A stretch of DNA of 64,000 nt. It comes from Fluoribacter dumoffii NY 23 (GTDB taxonomy: Bacteria; Pseudomonadota; Gammaproteobacteria; Legionellales; Legionellaceae). Positions 8,603 to 16,282 of the stretch are shown piece by piece. Positions within the stretch are counted from its first letter, which is position 1; the number at the start of each line of letters is the position of its first letter. The notes beneath the pieces are model-generated. The model was not told the origin of the DNA and did no database searches. It was given only the letters and a program-made list of their open reading frames with translations. The DNA lies in NCBI RefSeq assembly GCF_000236165.1, contig NZ_CM001373.1:1750777-1814776 (forward strand), written 5' to 3'. Position numbers and translations under genes: made by a program.

Positions 8603-8890
8603 ATGTTTAATCAAATCAGTGACGCAGTTCCCGTAAAAAGCCTGGATACAGATAATCGTTTGAAAACGAGAAATCAAGAAAAAATAAAAAATTTGATTGA
8701 GGATGCCTCATCACACGTCAGCATAAGCGATACCTCAAAACAATTAGAAGCGTTAAAAAATTCATTAAAAGAAGTATCTGAAATCAATGAGGCTCGTGTT
8801 TTATATTTTAAATCCGAAATTGCACTGGGTAATTACCAGATTGATAGTGACAAAATTGCCATGAACATGTTAAATGTAGAACCTGCTTAA
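8603..8890 (+). CDS. flgM: Anti-sigma-28 factor FlgM
   Basis: Binds FliA (sigma-28) and holds it inactive until the hook-basal body is finished and FlgM is exported. The 95-residue length is typical. The C-terminal FliA-binding region reads NEARVLYFKSEIALGNYQID followed by SDKIAMNML, the strongest hallmark of the family; the N-terminus is short, polar and probably disordered. A sigma-28 promoter directly upstream gives the expected feedback loop. ATG 8603 is preceded by a GAGGA ribosome site. Confidence 0.93.
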   Translation: MFNQISDAVPVKSLDTDNRLKTRNQEKIKNLIEDASSHVSISDTSKQLEALKNSLKEVSEINEARVLYFKSEIALGNYQIDSDKIAMNMLNVEPA

Positions 8891-8906
8891 TTTCAGAGAC
8901 AATTAT

Positions 8907-9392
8907 ATGGATAATAAGATAAGTATTTTAAGTAGACACTTGGAGCAGGAAATTAATTGGATAGAATCACTCAATTGTTTATTGGCCGAAGAAAAGGAAA
9001 TCCTATCATCACGGCAATTCAATAAACTTGAGGAGTTCGCAAATAAAAAGCAGGACTTATCCAATAAGTTAGAAGAAAGTGCCAAACAGCGCATACAGCT
9101 TATTAATCCAAATTCCAATCAACCCATGAACCAGGCTTTGACCGAATTTCTAAAAGACTGCAGTGCTGGCGAAGCAGCGCAAATTAACCAGTTAAACACC
9201 AAACTGGCGGAAAATTTAACCCGTTGCCGTGAACTCAATTCAATTAATGGACAAATTATTGCTAACAACCTTTATGTACGTCAAGAAATTGTCAATACTC
9301 TGTCTGGAAACCGAGAAAACGCAATCGGTGTTTATACATCTAACGGAAATATAGAATCAACCCCGGAAACCACCCATCATCAGGAAGCCTGA
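8907..9392 (+). CDS. flgN: Flagellar export chaperone FlgN
   Basis: Cytoplasmic helical chaperone that escorts the hook-filament junction proteins FlgK and FlgL to the flagellar export gate. The 161 residues are almost entirely alpha-helical and coiled-coil prone (LAEEKEILSSRQFNKLEEFA; IQLINPNSNQ), with the central CRELNSINGQIIANN stretch typical of FlgN. It starts 16 nt after flgM and shares its transcript. Sequence conservation in this family is low, so position next to flgM adds weight. Confidence 0.9.
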   Translation: MDNKISILSRHLEQEINWIESLNCLLAEEKEILSSRQFNKLEEFANKKQDLSNKLEESAKQRIQLINPNSNQPMNQALTEFLKDCSAGEAAQINQLNTKLAENLTRCRELNSINGQIIANNLYVRQEIVNTLSGNRENAIGVYTSNGNIESTPETTHHQEA

Positions 9393-9408
9393 GTAGAGAC
9401 TGTAAAAC

Positions 9409-9482
9409 CCTCGCAACAAAGAAAACCAGGGGATTCCTTTACTCCAATGGGAGAAAGGACGCCCGCAATAGAGATTGCGAGG
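9409..9482. repeat. Nested inverted repeat downstream of flgN
   Basis: The 223-bp gap after flgN contains an 8-bp outer arm pair (CCTCGCAA 9409-9416 with TTGCGAGG 9475-9482) that encloses a tighter hairpin (CCTTT-A-CTCC at 9436-9445 pairing with GGAGAAAGG at 9450-9458). No T-tract follows, so it is not a classic terminator. It could be a structured 3' UTR, a small RNA or a palindromic repeat. Confidence 0.45.
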
Positions 9483-9615
9483 TTATACCCCCCTCTGCTT
9501 TCACCTGAGGAAAAATATTTTTTGCAACATCCCTGCTGCGTATCACACAAAAACTCAAGGATTCTCCAATTTAAAATAAACTTTTGATTCAATTTAATAC
9601 AATCTCATTAAAAAA

Positions 9616-10455
9616 ATGTATAATGTCAAAAAAACATTTTGTAAGAAAGGCATGAAAATTTTTTCACAAAAATATGATAAAACAGTTGTGGTTGAGTTTT
9701 ACTCTGATAATTTAAAGAAGAGAAAAGTCATCGCGAAAACCGCCAAGGACTTGCTTGGAGCCCATTTTAAAGAAAAAAATCGATTAATTTATTCCTCTCA
9801 ATATGAGAGTTATCCCGATCTAAGTCAGTTAACCGCACAATCACGCCTCTGTTTGGTAGGTCATGGACGAGAAGGGAAATTTTCCGGTTGTGACGTGGAT
9901 ATGCTGGTAGAACGCCTCATCGAAGATTGTTCCCTAAAAGCTGTAAAGCGAATTAGCTTCATCTCCTGTAATTTGGGAAAAACAAGAGACTTCATTGAGG
10001 AACTCCAATTAAAACTGGCCAAAGAAGATATTTTTACTGAAATAGGCGCGTATAAATCGTATTTAATTGTTGACCGCTCAGGTCATCGTTGGGTGGACTT
10101 GGAAGACCGGGGCGGCATCGTTGAAGCAGGAAAACAAAAAGTGGTTATGGGATGGGAAATAGGACCTGATGATCTCCAACCCAGGCAAGTTGTTTTAACG
10201 GATACTAATGAAGTCAATCCGGATTATGGAGATATTTTGTTACTGGATTGTGATGATGATGAGGAGGAGGAGAGCAGCTCCGAAATAAGGGATTTTTCAG
10301 AATTGCCCCCTAAACTAGAACCAGTTATTGATTCCGAATCCATACTGGCCCCTCCTCTCAAAAAAATAAAATTAAAACTGTTTGATAATGTCAGTACTTC
10401 TGAAGCTGACGACACTATCCCACTCTCAAGCCAAAGTTTTCCCTCACTAAATTAG
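9616..10455 (+). CDS. C80-like cysteine peptidase, candidate Dot/Icm effector
   Basis: The 279-residue protein has a central segment resembling the self-processing cysteine protease domain of large clostridial toxins and MARTX toxins (peptidase family C80, clan CD). VGHGREGKFSGCDVD gives the predicted catalytic His83, and KRISFISCNLGK gives the nucleophile Cys118. A following region (IGAYKSYLIVDRSGHRWVDL) matches the family's later beta strands. Family enzymes are switched on by inositol hexakisphosphate, a eukaryotic molecule. After the domain comes an acidic patch (DDDEEEESSSE) and a disordered tail, like the E-block export signals of Dot/Icm substrates. TATAAT at 9619-9624 overlaps the first ATG, so ATG 9652 (MKIFSQKYDK) may be the true start. 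Activity and secretion are inferred. Confidence 0.7.
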   Translation: MYNVKKTFCKKGMKIFSQKYDKTVVVEFYSDNLKKRKVIAKTAKDLLGAHFKEKNRLIYSSQYESYPDLSQLTAQSRLCLVGHGREGKFSGCDVDMLVERLIEDCSLKAVKRISFISCNLGKTRDFIEELQLKLAKEDIFTEIGAYKSYLIVDRSGHRWVDLEDRGGIVEAGKQKVVMGWEIGPDDLQPRQVVLTDTNEVNPDYGDILLLDCDDDEEEESSSEIRDFSELPPKLEPVIDSESILAPPLKKIKLKLFDNVSTSEADDTIPLSSQSFPSLN

Positions 10456-10512
10456 ATGAGGAGAACTATGCATTTTTTTCTATAATCTAACTTGTACCCT
10501 GAAGAAAAAAAT

Positions 10513-10551
10513 ATTCTAGAATTGAGATGGATGCTATTTAGCATCCATCTC
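10513..10551. terminator. Strong hairpin between convergent genes
   Basis: A perfect 13-bp stem (GAGATGGATGCTA at 10524-10536, complement at 10539-10551) with a TT loop sits between the C80-like gene and the convergent SDR gene. The palindrome ATTCTAGAAT (10513-10522) abuts it. Runs of A or T flank the left side but no T-tract follows directly, so a bidirectional terminator is the likeliest but not certain reading. Confidence 0.5.
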
Positions 10552-10563
10552 GGGTTGATGCGG

Positions 10564-11319
10564 CTATCGCATGCGAAGTGCTCCGTCCAGACGTATCACT
10601 TCCCCATTCATCATTCCATTTTCAATAATTTGTGCTACCAATGAAGCAAATTCTTCAGGCTTTCCAAAACGCTTCGGAAAAGTCATGGTGGCCACCAAAT
10701 TGTCCTGTACCTCTTGCGGCATATTCAATAACAAAGGAGTAGCTATCAATCCAGGAGCAATCGTATTTACACGGATTGCAAACTGAGCTAACTCCCGTGC
10801 AGCAGGAAGAGTTAGGGCCACCACGCCCCCTTTGGACGCACTATATGCCGCTTGACCAATTTGTCCCTCAAAAGCAGCAATAGAGGCTGTATTAATGATA
10901 ACACCACGCTCCTGGGAATGGCTTTCCAATTCCAAACGACTCATCGCGTCTGCTGCAACCCGCATAACATTGAAGGTACCAATAAGATTAACATCAATCA
11001 CTTGTTTAAAAGCTGCCAAAGGCATAGCACCCTCTTTTCCTACAATACGTTTTGCCGGGGCAATTCCCGCGCAATTAATGCAAACCCTTGGAGTGCCTAA
11101 TTGCTCTATAGTTTGCTGCATTGCTTTTTCTACGGACTCATCGCTCGTTACATCACAACTGATGAATAAATCAGCTTCACCTTGATTGTCTACTTGCTTA
11201 TCCCATACTACAACGCGCATTCCACGCTTTTGTAAATAATGCACACAAGCCTTTCCCATACCTGAAGCACCGCCAGTAACTAATGCAATTTGATTGGTAA
11301 AATTCACTTTACTCTCCAT
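10564..11319 (-). CDS. Short-chain dehydrogenase, 3-hydroxyacyl-CoA dehydrogenase type
   Basis: NAD(P)-dependent oxidoreductase of the classical SDR family. Features are the cofactor motif TGGASGMGKA, the NCAG motif, the catalytic Ser of TASIAAFEGQ, then YSASK, and the post-active-site segment VNTIAPGLIATPLL. The FEGQIGQAAYSASKGG and LTLPAARELA stretches are typical of the HSD17B10 / type II 3-hydroxyacyl-CoA dehydrogenase subgroup that acts in fatty-acid or branched-chain amino-acid oxidation. I start at ATG 11319 (MESKVNFTNQ); the frame extends to a TTG at 11346, but those codons are unlike the family. The substrate is not certain. Confidence 0.85.
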   Translation of the reverse strand: MESKVNFTNQIALVTGGASGMGKACVHYLQKRGMRVVVWDKQVDNQGEADLFISCDVTSDESVEKAMQQTIEQLGTPRVCINCAGIAPAKRIVGKEGAMPLAAFKQVIDVNLIGTFNVMRVAADAMSRLELESHSQERGVIINTASIAAFEGQIGQAAYSASKGGVVALTLPAARELAQFAIRVNTIAPGLIATPLLLNMPQEVQDNLVATMTFPKRFGKPEEFASLVAQIIENGMMNGEVIRLDGALRMR

Positions 11320-11407
11320 GATGTGTAGTCTGATGCAGCGCAACAAAACGCGTTTGACCGTTTAAGACTTCCCGGGGTTTTCACTGCGCTGCTTCCGCGT
11401 GATGTCA

Positions 11408-11953
11408 TTAACTAAAAAATTCTTTACTTAATTGTTTGAATTCAGAAGTTCCTGCCTTTCTTAGCCATTCGAAAAATACCATTTCAGCAGTAATTAAATG
11501 AACCCCTTCCTGTTTCATTCGTTTGAGCCCATATTTCATATTTTGTTCCCCACGACAGCTCACCGCATCGGCCACAACAAAAACCTGAAATCCAGCTTTT
11601 TTCATTTCCAATGCTGTTTGTAACACGCAAACATGGGTCTCGATGCCAATAAGTATTAATTGCTTTTTACCCAACTTCTTAAGACGTTCAACATATTTGG
11701 GCTCACCCATACAGGAAAAGCATACTTTATCGATGCAGTCTACCTGATTCAAATAAGATTGGAGTTGTTTTAGAGTAGAACCTAGTCCCTGTGGGTATTG
11801 TTCACTGACCAGGATTGGAATGCTCATGCGTTGGGCTAATTTCAAGAGCCATTCACATCTGGCAATAAATAATTCGCTATTTAAAACCGCGGGGGCTAAT
11901 TTTTCCTGTACATCAATTAATAACAATAGCGAATCATCTTTACTAAGTAACAT
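11408..11953 (-). CDS. Isochorismatase-family cysteine hydrolase
   Basis: A 181-residue member of the isochorismatase-like hydrolases. The predicted triad is Asp in LLLLIDVQEKLAP (about residue 14), Lys in IDKVCFSC (about 75) and Cys in IGIETHVCVLQTAL (about 108). The overall pattern, including VVADAVSCRGEQN, matches the YcaC/ISOC1-like branch, whose physiological substrates are mostly unknown. It is probably a cytosolic stand-alone gene; there is no siderophore or isochorismate gene nearby, so a role in such a pathway is unlikely. Confidence 0.85.
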   Translation of the reverse strand: MLLSKDDSLLLLIDVQEKLAPAVLNSELFIARCEWLLKLAQRMSIPILVSEQYPQGLGSTLKQLQSYLNQVDCIDKVCFSCMGEPKYVERLKKLGKKQLILIGIETHVCVLQTALEMKKAGFQVFVVADAVSCRGEQNMKYGLKRMKQEGVHLITAEMVFFEWLRKAGTSEFKQLSKEFFS

Positions 11954-12000
11954 CCTTATTCTCCTTTAGCGGATTATTGAAATTTATGGATAATGCTAAA

Positions 12001-12045
12001 ACTCACAGCCTGAGTATAGTTAAAACTAAAATCCAGGCTATGAGT
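12001..12045 (-). terminator. Probable terminator after the DegP-like gene
   Basis: ACTCACAGCCTG (12001-12012) pairs with CAGGCTATGAGT (12034-12045) with one mismatch. On the minus strand the stem is followed by TTTTAGC. It lies just below the stop of the protease gene at 12076. The short T-run makes this a moderate call. Confidence 0.45.
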
Positions 12046-12075
12046 GCTTAGTAGAGAAAATTTCCGGCAAGACTT

Positions 12076-13149
12076 TTAAATGCCGGCGATATCAATCGTT
12101 CTCATTTTTACATCCATTTGTTTGGGGCCACGCTGGATGGAAACAGTTACTTCTTCCCCTACTTTTATTTCAGTCAGCATGTTATATAACACATCATAGT
12201 TAGGAACCGAATGTCCATTCAGTGCGACAATAATATCACCTAATACAATTCGTCCCCAAGCATCTCGGTGAGTCGCTTTGAGATGAGCTTTATCTGCAGG
12301 GGTATCCGGTATAATGTCTGCAATGAGAATCCCTTTACGTATGCCTAATTGCCGAGCAATACTGGGCGGAACACTTTGAATTCCTATACCCGACAATACA
12401 ACTCGACCATTTTTAATAATTTGGGTGACGATTCGATCAATGTCATCAGCAGGAACAGCAAATCCAATCCCGGCAGATGAGCCTGAATGGGAAAAAATCA
12501 TGGTATTCATACCAATAAGCTGCCCGGCGCTATTCAATAATGGACCGCCTGAATTACCCGGATTGATTGGCGTATCCGTTTGAATCATGTTACGAATAGT
12601 AACCCCGCCAATTCCAGGCACTTTTCTACCCAGTGCAGAAATAACTCCTTTAGACAAACTGTGATCAAGACCAAATGGGTTTCCAATGGCAATTGCCTTT
12701 TGCCCTACCATCAGATCATGTAAATGCACTATCTCAAATGGCTTGAACTCTTTTAACATAGCCAAAGCTTGGGGGGATTCAATCTTTAATACGGCAATAT
12801 CTTTACGCGGTTCTGCCCCAACAACTTTAGCGGGTACTGTCAATTTTCCCAGGCTAATCGCCAATTTGTCGGCACCTTTGATTACATGATAATTTGTTAC
12901 AATATAACCATTATTATTCCAGACAATCCCGGATCCTGCCCCATCAGATACATGCATTTTGCCTGCAGCTCTATTGGTAACCGTTGCTAACCTGTGAACA
13001 TAAACTACCTTGGGTGAGGCCTCATGAAAGATTTGGACGGTATTTTGTTCATCAGGAAGGAGAGAGTTTACAGCTGCGCTATGCCCTGGAAAAGCCAAAA
13101 TAGAGCACAGCATAAAGGTACTAAACCATAAAAAACGATGTCTTGCCAT
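12076..13149 (-). CDS. DegP/DegS-like periplasmic serine protease with one PDZ domain
   Basis: Trypsin-like HtrA-family protease for quality control of envelope proteins. An N-terminal signal sequence (about 1-25) precedes the protease domain with triad His88 (TNYHVI), Asp117 (RKDIAVLK) and Ser200 (NPGNSGGPL). One PDZ domain follows (about 255-350: GIGIQSVPPSIARQLG to VSIQRGPKQM). At 357 residues with a single PDZ it is shaped like DegS or plant Deg1 and not like two-PDZ DegP/DegQ. Without an RseA-type neighbour I do not assign a DegS role. It lies downstream of the unknown 13258-14958 gene pair. Confidence 0.9.
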   Translation of the reverse strand: MARHRFLWFSTFMLCSILAFPGHSAAVNSLLPDEQNTVQIFHEASPKVVYVHRLATVTNRAAGKMHVSDGAGSGIVWNNNGYIVTNYHVIKGADKLAISLGKLTVPAKVVGAEPRKDIAVLKIESPQALAMLKEFKPFEIVHLHDLMVGQKAIAIGNPFGLDHSLSKGVISALGRKVPGIGGVTIRNMIQTDTPINPGNSGGPLLNSAGQLIGMNTMIFSHSGSSAGIGFAVPADDIDRIVTQIIKNGRVVLSGIGIQSVPPSIARQLGIRKGILIADIIPDTPADKAHLKATHRDAWGRIVLGDIIVALNGHSVPNYDVLYNMLTEIKVGEEVTVSIQRGPKQMDVKMRTIDIAGI

Positions 13150-13257
13150 TTCAATATATCTCCACCAATTTGCTCAAAGTCTTGCATTCCCCCAAATGCA
13201 AGAGAATTGTAATATATACTATCAACAATGTCACCAAATGACTTAGAAGAATAAATT

Positions 13258-14169
13258 TCATGCAAATGTAATTGAATTCGCATTTACAGCATCTTTCTCC
13301 TCTTCCTCATCCTGATTTAATTTATTCTGATGGACGATTCTTTGTTTTTGATCCTTATTTTCCTGATGTTGCGCATCTTCTTGTTTCTCTGGTACCGGAT
13401 CATTTATTTCATGTTGGGTTTTTTCTACTTCAGCTCGTGCCATGTGCTCAACCCGTGTTTGCACCAGGGTGATCCCCGGAGTTGCCGACACCCCAAAATA
13501 CTGCATTAGATACTGTATGGGCATCATGAGCATGTCTTTAAACGTCATTGTAGAAGCCTCCATACTTTTGACAGCCACAATTTCAGTCTCATCAATATGA
13601 CGAAGATATACTTTTTCCAAAAGAGCAGAATGTTGTTTGTAGATACTGTCCAAACTGGAGTTTCGTGATTTTTCCTGCCCCAAAAGGTATTTCTGAAAAT
13701 CGGTATGCGCATCCCATAGAGATCCTCTTCGTTCTTGCAACTGCTTGAGTTCACTCTCATAAAAGGTGATTTCCCGGTCTATTTCTTCCCTTAACCGATC
13801 GCAAGCAGCTTTGCGGACTGCAGAAATCTCCCCATTGATGATTGAGCCGGATTCCTTAACTATGGCCTGGGCATATCGTTCAATCAATTCTGTTTTTTTA
13901 CGTAAAATTTCTTCAATTTTTGCATCGATATACCTAATCGCATCTTTGTTTGCGCCAAGAACCTGGTAATGTGAATCAAAGCGCTTCTCACTTTGCATTT
14001 GCAAACGCATTTGTTCCAATTCCTTGACCTCCTGAGACAAGGCCCTGGATTGTGCATTATCATTTAATTGTTTGTCCCGGCTTAATAAAATTTGTCTAAT
14101 AAAGGCGGCCAAAACCATAACCGTCCCCAATACCGCTGCACATATAAGCGCTATACTCACTGGCTCCAT
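13258..14169 (-). CDS. Unknown membrane-anchored coiled-coil protein
   Basis: No family recognised. The 303-residue protein starts with one membrane segment (residues about 4-28, SIALICAAVLGTVMVLAAF) and continues with long charged helices likely to form coiled coils (about 35-180). The C-terminus is very polar and ends with an acidic cluster (NQDEEEEKDAV) close to the end, reminiscent of E-block signals of Dot/Icm substrates. I start at ATG 14169 because AAGGAG lies 6 nt before it; a TTG at 14175 is less likely. The next gene upstream ends 15 nt away, so the two are probably co-transcribed. Confidence 0.7.
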   Translation of the reverse strand: MEPVSIALICAAVLGTVMVLAAFIRQILLSRDKQLNDNAQSRALSQEVKELEQMRLQMQSEKRFDSHYQVLGANKDAIRYIDAKIEEILRKKTELIERYAQAIVKESGSIINGEISAVRKAACDRLREEIDREITFYESELKQLQERRGSLWDAHTDFQKYLLGQEKSRNSSLDSIYKQHSALLEKVYLRHIDETEIVAVKSMEASTMTFKDMLMMPIQYLMQYFGVSATPGITLVQTRVEHMARAEVEKTQHEINDPVPEKQEDAQHQENKDQKQRIVHQNKLNQDEEEEKDAVNANSITFA

Positions 14170-14184
14170 TATCAACTCCTTGTA

Positions 14185-14958
14185 TTAAAACATATGAATC
14201 AATTGCGTATGTATTTCAATTGCAAAATAGCGATTAAAATCTTGCAAAGAATCGAGGGCTGGCCACTGTTCGGGTTGGCTCGACATTCGGCTCATAGTGG
14301 CTGAAAAAATTGACGCATAGTTTTCCTTTATGAAGGGTTTTATCTCAGTCAAATTTGAAAAATTTTTAACAAGAGCAGTGGCATTTTCTTCTAAATGCGA
14401 CAGCTCTACTTTTTCAATAACCTCAACGAGATCATCCTGATTCTCCAAACTTTCCTTGATCCAGTTTAGTAAAGCTAATCGCGGTTTAATGAGTAATAAT
14501 TGATGGCTTGCTTCTATAGAAGGTTCCAGTAATAAAATATGATTATGTAATTCAAATTTAAAACAGCAAAGAAAATCAAGAAAATTGTTTTCTATTTCAT
14601 GACGCGCCTTATCTCCCAACCAACGGCTTATTTCATGCCGAAACATTTTTGAAAAATATTTTTCTATTTCATTTAAAGTCTCTTCATCGGTTTTTTGTTT
14701 TCGCAGGGCATAAGCAGTATTATCAATTTGGAGTAACCTAAGATCCGGTAATTTGACATCGGGTAATTGTGAAGTAAGAAATGATGAAAAAACAGCCGTC
14801 GGTTTTAGTATCACTATTTCGTGTTGGCTATGGCGCATATCTCTCTCCTTGATTTCATCTAAATCCTCACCAACAGATTTACAGCGTTCACCTAATGCAT
14901 TGGCTTGTTCGTATTTTTGCTCTGCGCTTCTTCTTGATTTTTGGATAAAAATCCACAT
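14185..14958 (-). CDS. Unknown cytosolic protein, operon partner of the coiled-coil gene
   Basis: No family recognised. The product is 257 residues, mostly helical, with no signal peptide or membrane span. Features are a charged N-terminus (SRRSAEQKYEQANALGERCK), a middle region with FLDFLCCFKFELHNHILLL, and a C-terminal part rich in aromatic and Met residues. It precedes the membrane coiled-coil gene by 15 nt on the same strand, suggesting a two-gene unit. The start at ATG 14958 has only a weak ribosome site, so the N-terminus is uncertain. Confidence 0.65.
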   Translation of the reverse strand: MWIFIQKSRRSAEQKYEQANALGERCKSVGEDLDEIKERDMRHSQHEIVILKPTAVFSSFLTSQLPDVKLPDLRLLQIDNTAYALRKQKTDEETLNEIEKYFSKMFRHEISRWLGDKARHEIENNFLDFLCCFKFELHNHILLLEPSIEASHQLLLIKPRLALLNWIKESLENQDDLVEVIEKVELSHLEENATALVKNFSNLTEIKPFIKENYASIFSATMSRMSSQPEQWPALDSLQDFNRYFAIEIHTQLIHMF

Positions 14959-15161
14959 TTCGCATCAATACATTCAGTGCATTCGCGACAATCTTTAGCA
15001 AAATGATTCAGCTTGATTTAACTCATCCTGAGTACAACAGGCCCCTCTTTAAAACGATAGACTATATATCGTCACTTCGCGAATCGTTTTTAATTTTTTT
15101 CAATGATTGACCTCAGTCCTTACTTTTTTTACAGTAGGCCCCCTTAATAAAGAATCATAGA

Positions 15162-16238
15162 ATGGTAACAGTGGATAATAAAATTTTGCTTGCGCAATTT
15201 AGTAAACCTTTACTGCAGTGGTTTTCTCTTTATGGAAGGAATAATCTGCCTTGGCAACTACCACGCACACCCTATAAGGTTTGGATTTCTGAAATAATGC
15301 TCCAGCAAACTCAAGTACAAACGGTTATTCCTTACTTTAATCGGTTTATGCAACGTTTTCCAAACTTGAGTGATTTAGCTCAAGCCAATGAGGATGAGGT
15401 ACTTTCTTTATGGTCAGGACTTGGGTATTACAGCCGTGCAAGAAATCTGCACGAGACGGCTAAACGAGTAATGCGAGACCATGCGGGAATTATCCCGGAC
15501 AATTATCAATTACTAAAAGAATTACCCGGTATTGGCCCATCTACAGCTGCTGCCATAATGTCTCAGGCTTTCAATCAACCTGTTGCCATTCTTGATGGCA
15601 ATGTAAAACGAGTCCTAACTCGTTTTTTTAGGATAAAAGGGTATCCCGAGCAAGCACAAGTAAAAAAAACACTTTGGGAATTGGCTGATTTGTGTATGCC
15701 AAAAGAACACTGCGCAGATTACACGCAGGCAATTATGGATTTAGGTGCACTTTGTTGTACTTCCAAAAATCCCAATTGTTCCAATTGCCCCCTACAAAGC
15801 AGCTGCCTTGCATTTAAGTATAAAGAACAGCATTTATATCCTACAAAAAAAGTAAAAAAGCCTGTACCTGTCCACCAACAACAATTCCTGGTTTTATACA
15901 ATGAAGGAGGTGCCATCTATCTGGAAAAAAGAGCGCCTACAGGATTGTGGGGCGGTTTATGGTGTTTGCCCAGTTTGGATGAGGGAGATTGCCCCCTTGA
16001 TTTTATACGTTTGAACTATGATCTCTACGGTGAAGCACCCCAACAGTTAGTTGCCTTTAAACATCGCTTTAGCCATTTTCACTTGGAAATAAACGCGTGG
16101 AGTATCAAAACTAAATCCTTAGGCAAGCAATTAGCTGAAAAACAAGGCCAATGGTTCACCAAAGCGCAAATAAGCTCTTTAGGTCTCGCAAAACCGACTA
16201 CCAAAATATTATCTTCCTATTACAACCTGTTTATTTAA
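15162..16238 (+). CDS. mutY: Adenine DNA glycosylase MutY
   Basis: Removes adenine mispaired with 8-oxoguanine in base-excision repair. The 358 residues include catalytic Glu44 (SEIMLQQTQ), the helix-hairpin-helix LPGIGPSTAAAI (121-132) with catalytic Asp145 in LDGNVKR, and four iron-sulfur Cys at 199, 206, 209 and 215 (C-x6-C-x2-C-x5-C). A C-terminal NUDIX-like domain (GLWGGLWCLPS; FKHRFSHFHL) recognises the 8-oxoG. It is a complete, typical enzyme; the next gene starts 44 nt later. Confidence 0.97.
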   Translation: MVTVDNKILLAQFSKPLLQWFSLYGRNNLPWQLPRTPYKVWISEIMLQQTQVQTVIPYFNRFMQRFPNLSDLAQANEDEVLSLWSGLGYYSRARNLHETAKRVMRDHAGIIPDNYQLLKELPGIGPSTAAAIMSQAFNQPVAILDGNVKRVLTRFFRIKGYPEQAQVKKTLWELADLCMPKEHCADYTQAIMDLGALCCTSKNPNCSNCPLQSSCLAFKYKEQHLYPTKKVKKPVPVHQQQFLVLYNEGGAIYLEKRAPTGLWGGLWCLPSLDEGDCPLDFIRLNYDLYGEAPQQLVAFKHRFSHFHLEINAWSIKTKSLGKQLAEKQGQWFTKAQISSLGLAKPTTKILSSYYNLFI

Positions 16239-16249
16239 GTCGCAAGGGT

Positions 16250-16255
16250 TATAAT
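16250..16255 (+). promoter_or_regulatory. Possible -10 element of the 16283 gene
   Basis: A perfect TATAAT lies 27 nt before the start codon at 16283, in the 44-bp gap after mutY. The best -35 candidate 17 nt upstream (CTGTTT) is poor. It suggests transcription of the large gene independently of mutY. Confidence 0.4.
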
Positions 16256-16282
16256 GGCTTTTTTAATGAACACTCCGTATAA

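Noticed and set aside
15051..15104. Terminator-like AAAACGAT/ATCGTTTT pairing with T-tract before mutY
   Set aside because: The upstream gene runs the other way, the loop is long and the stem AT-rich; no transcript to terminate is evident.
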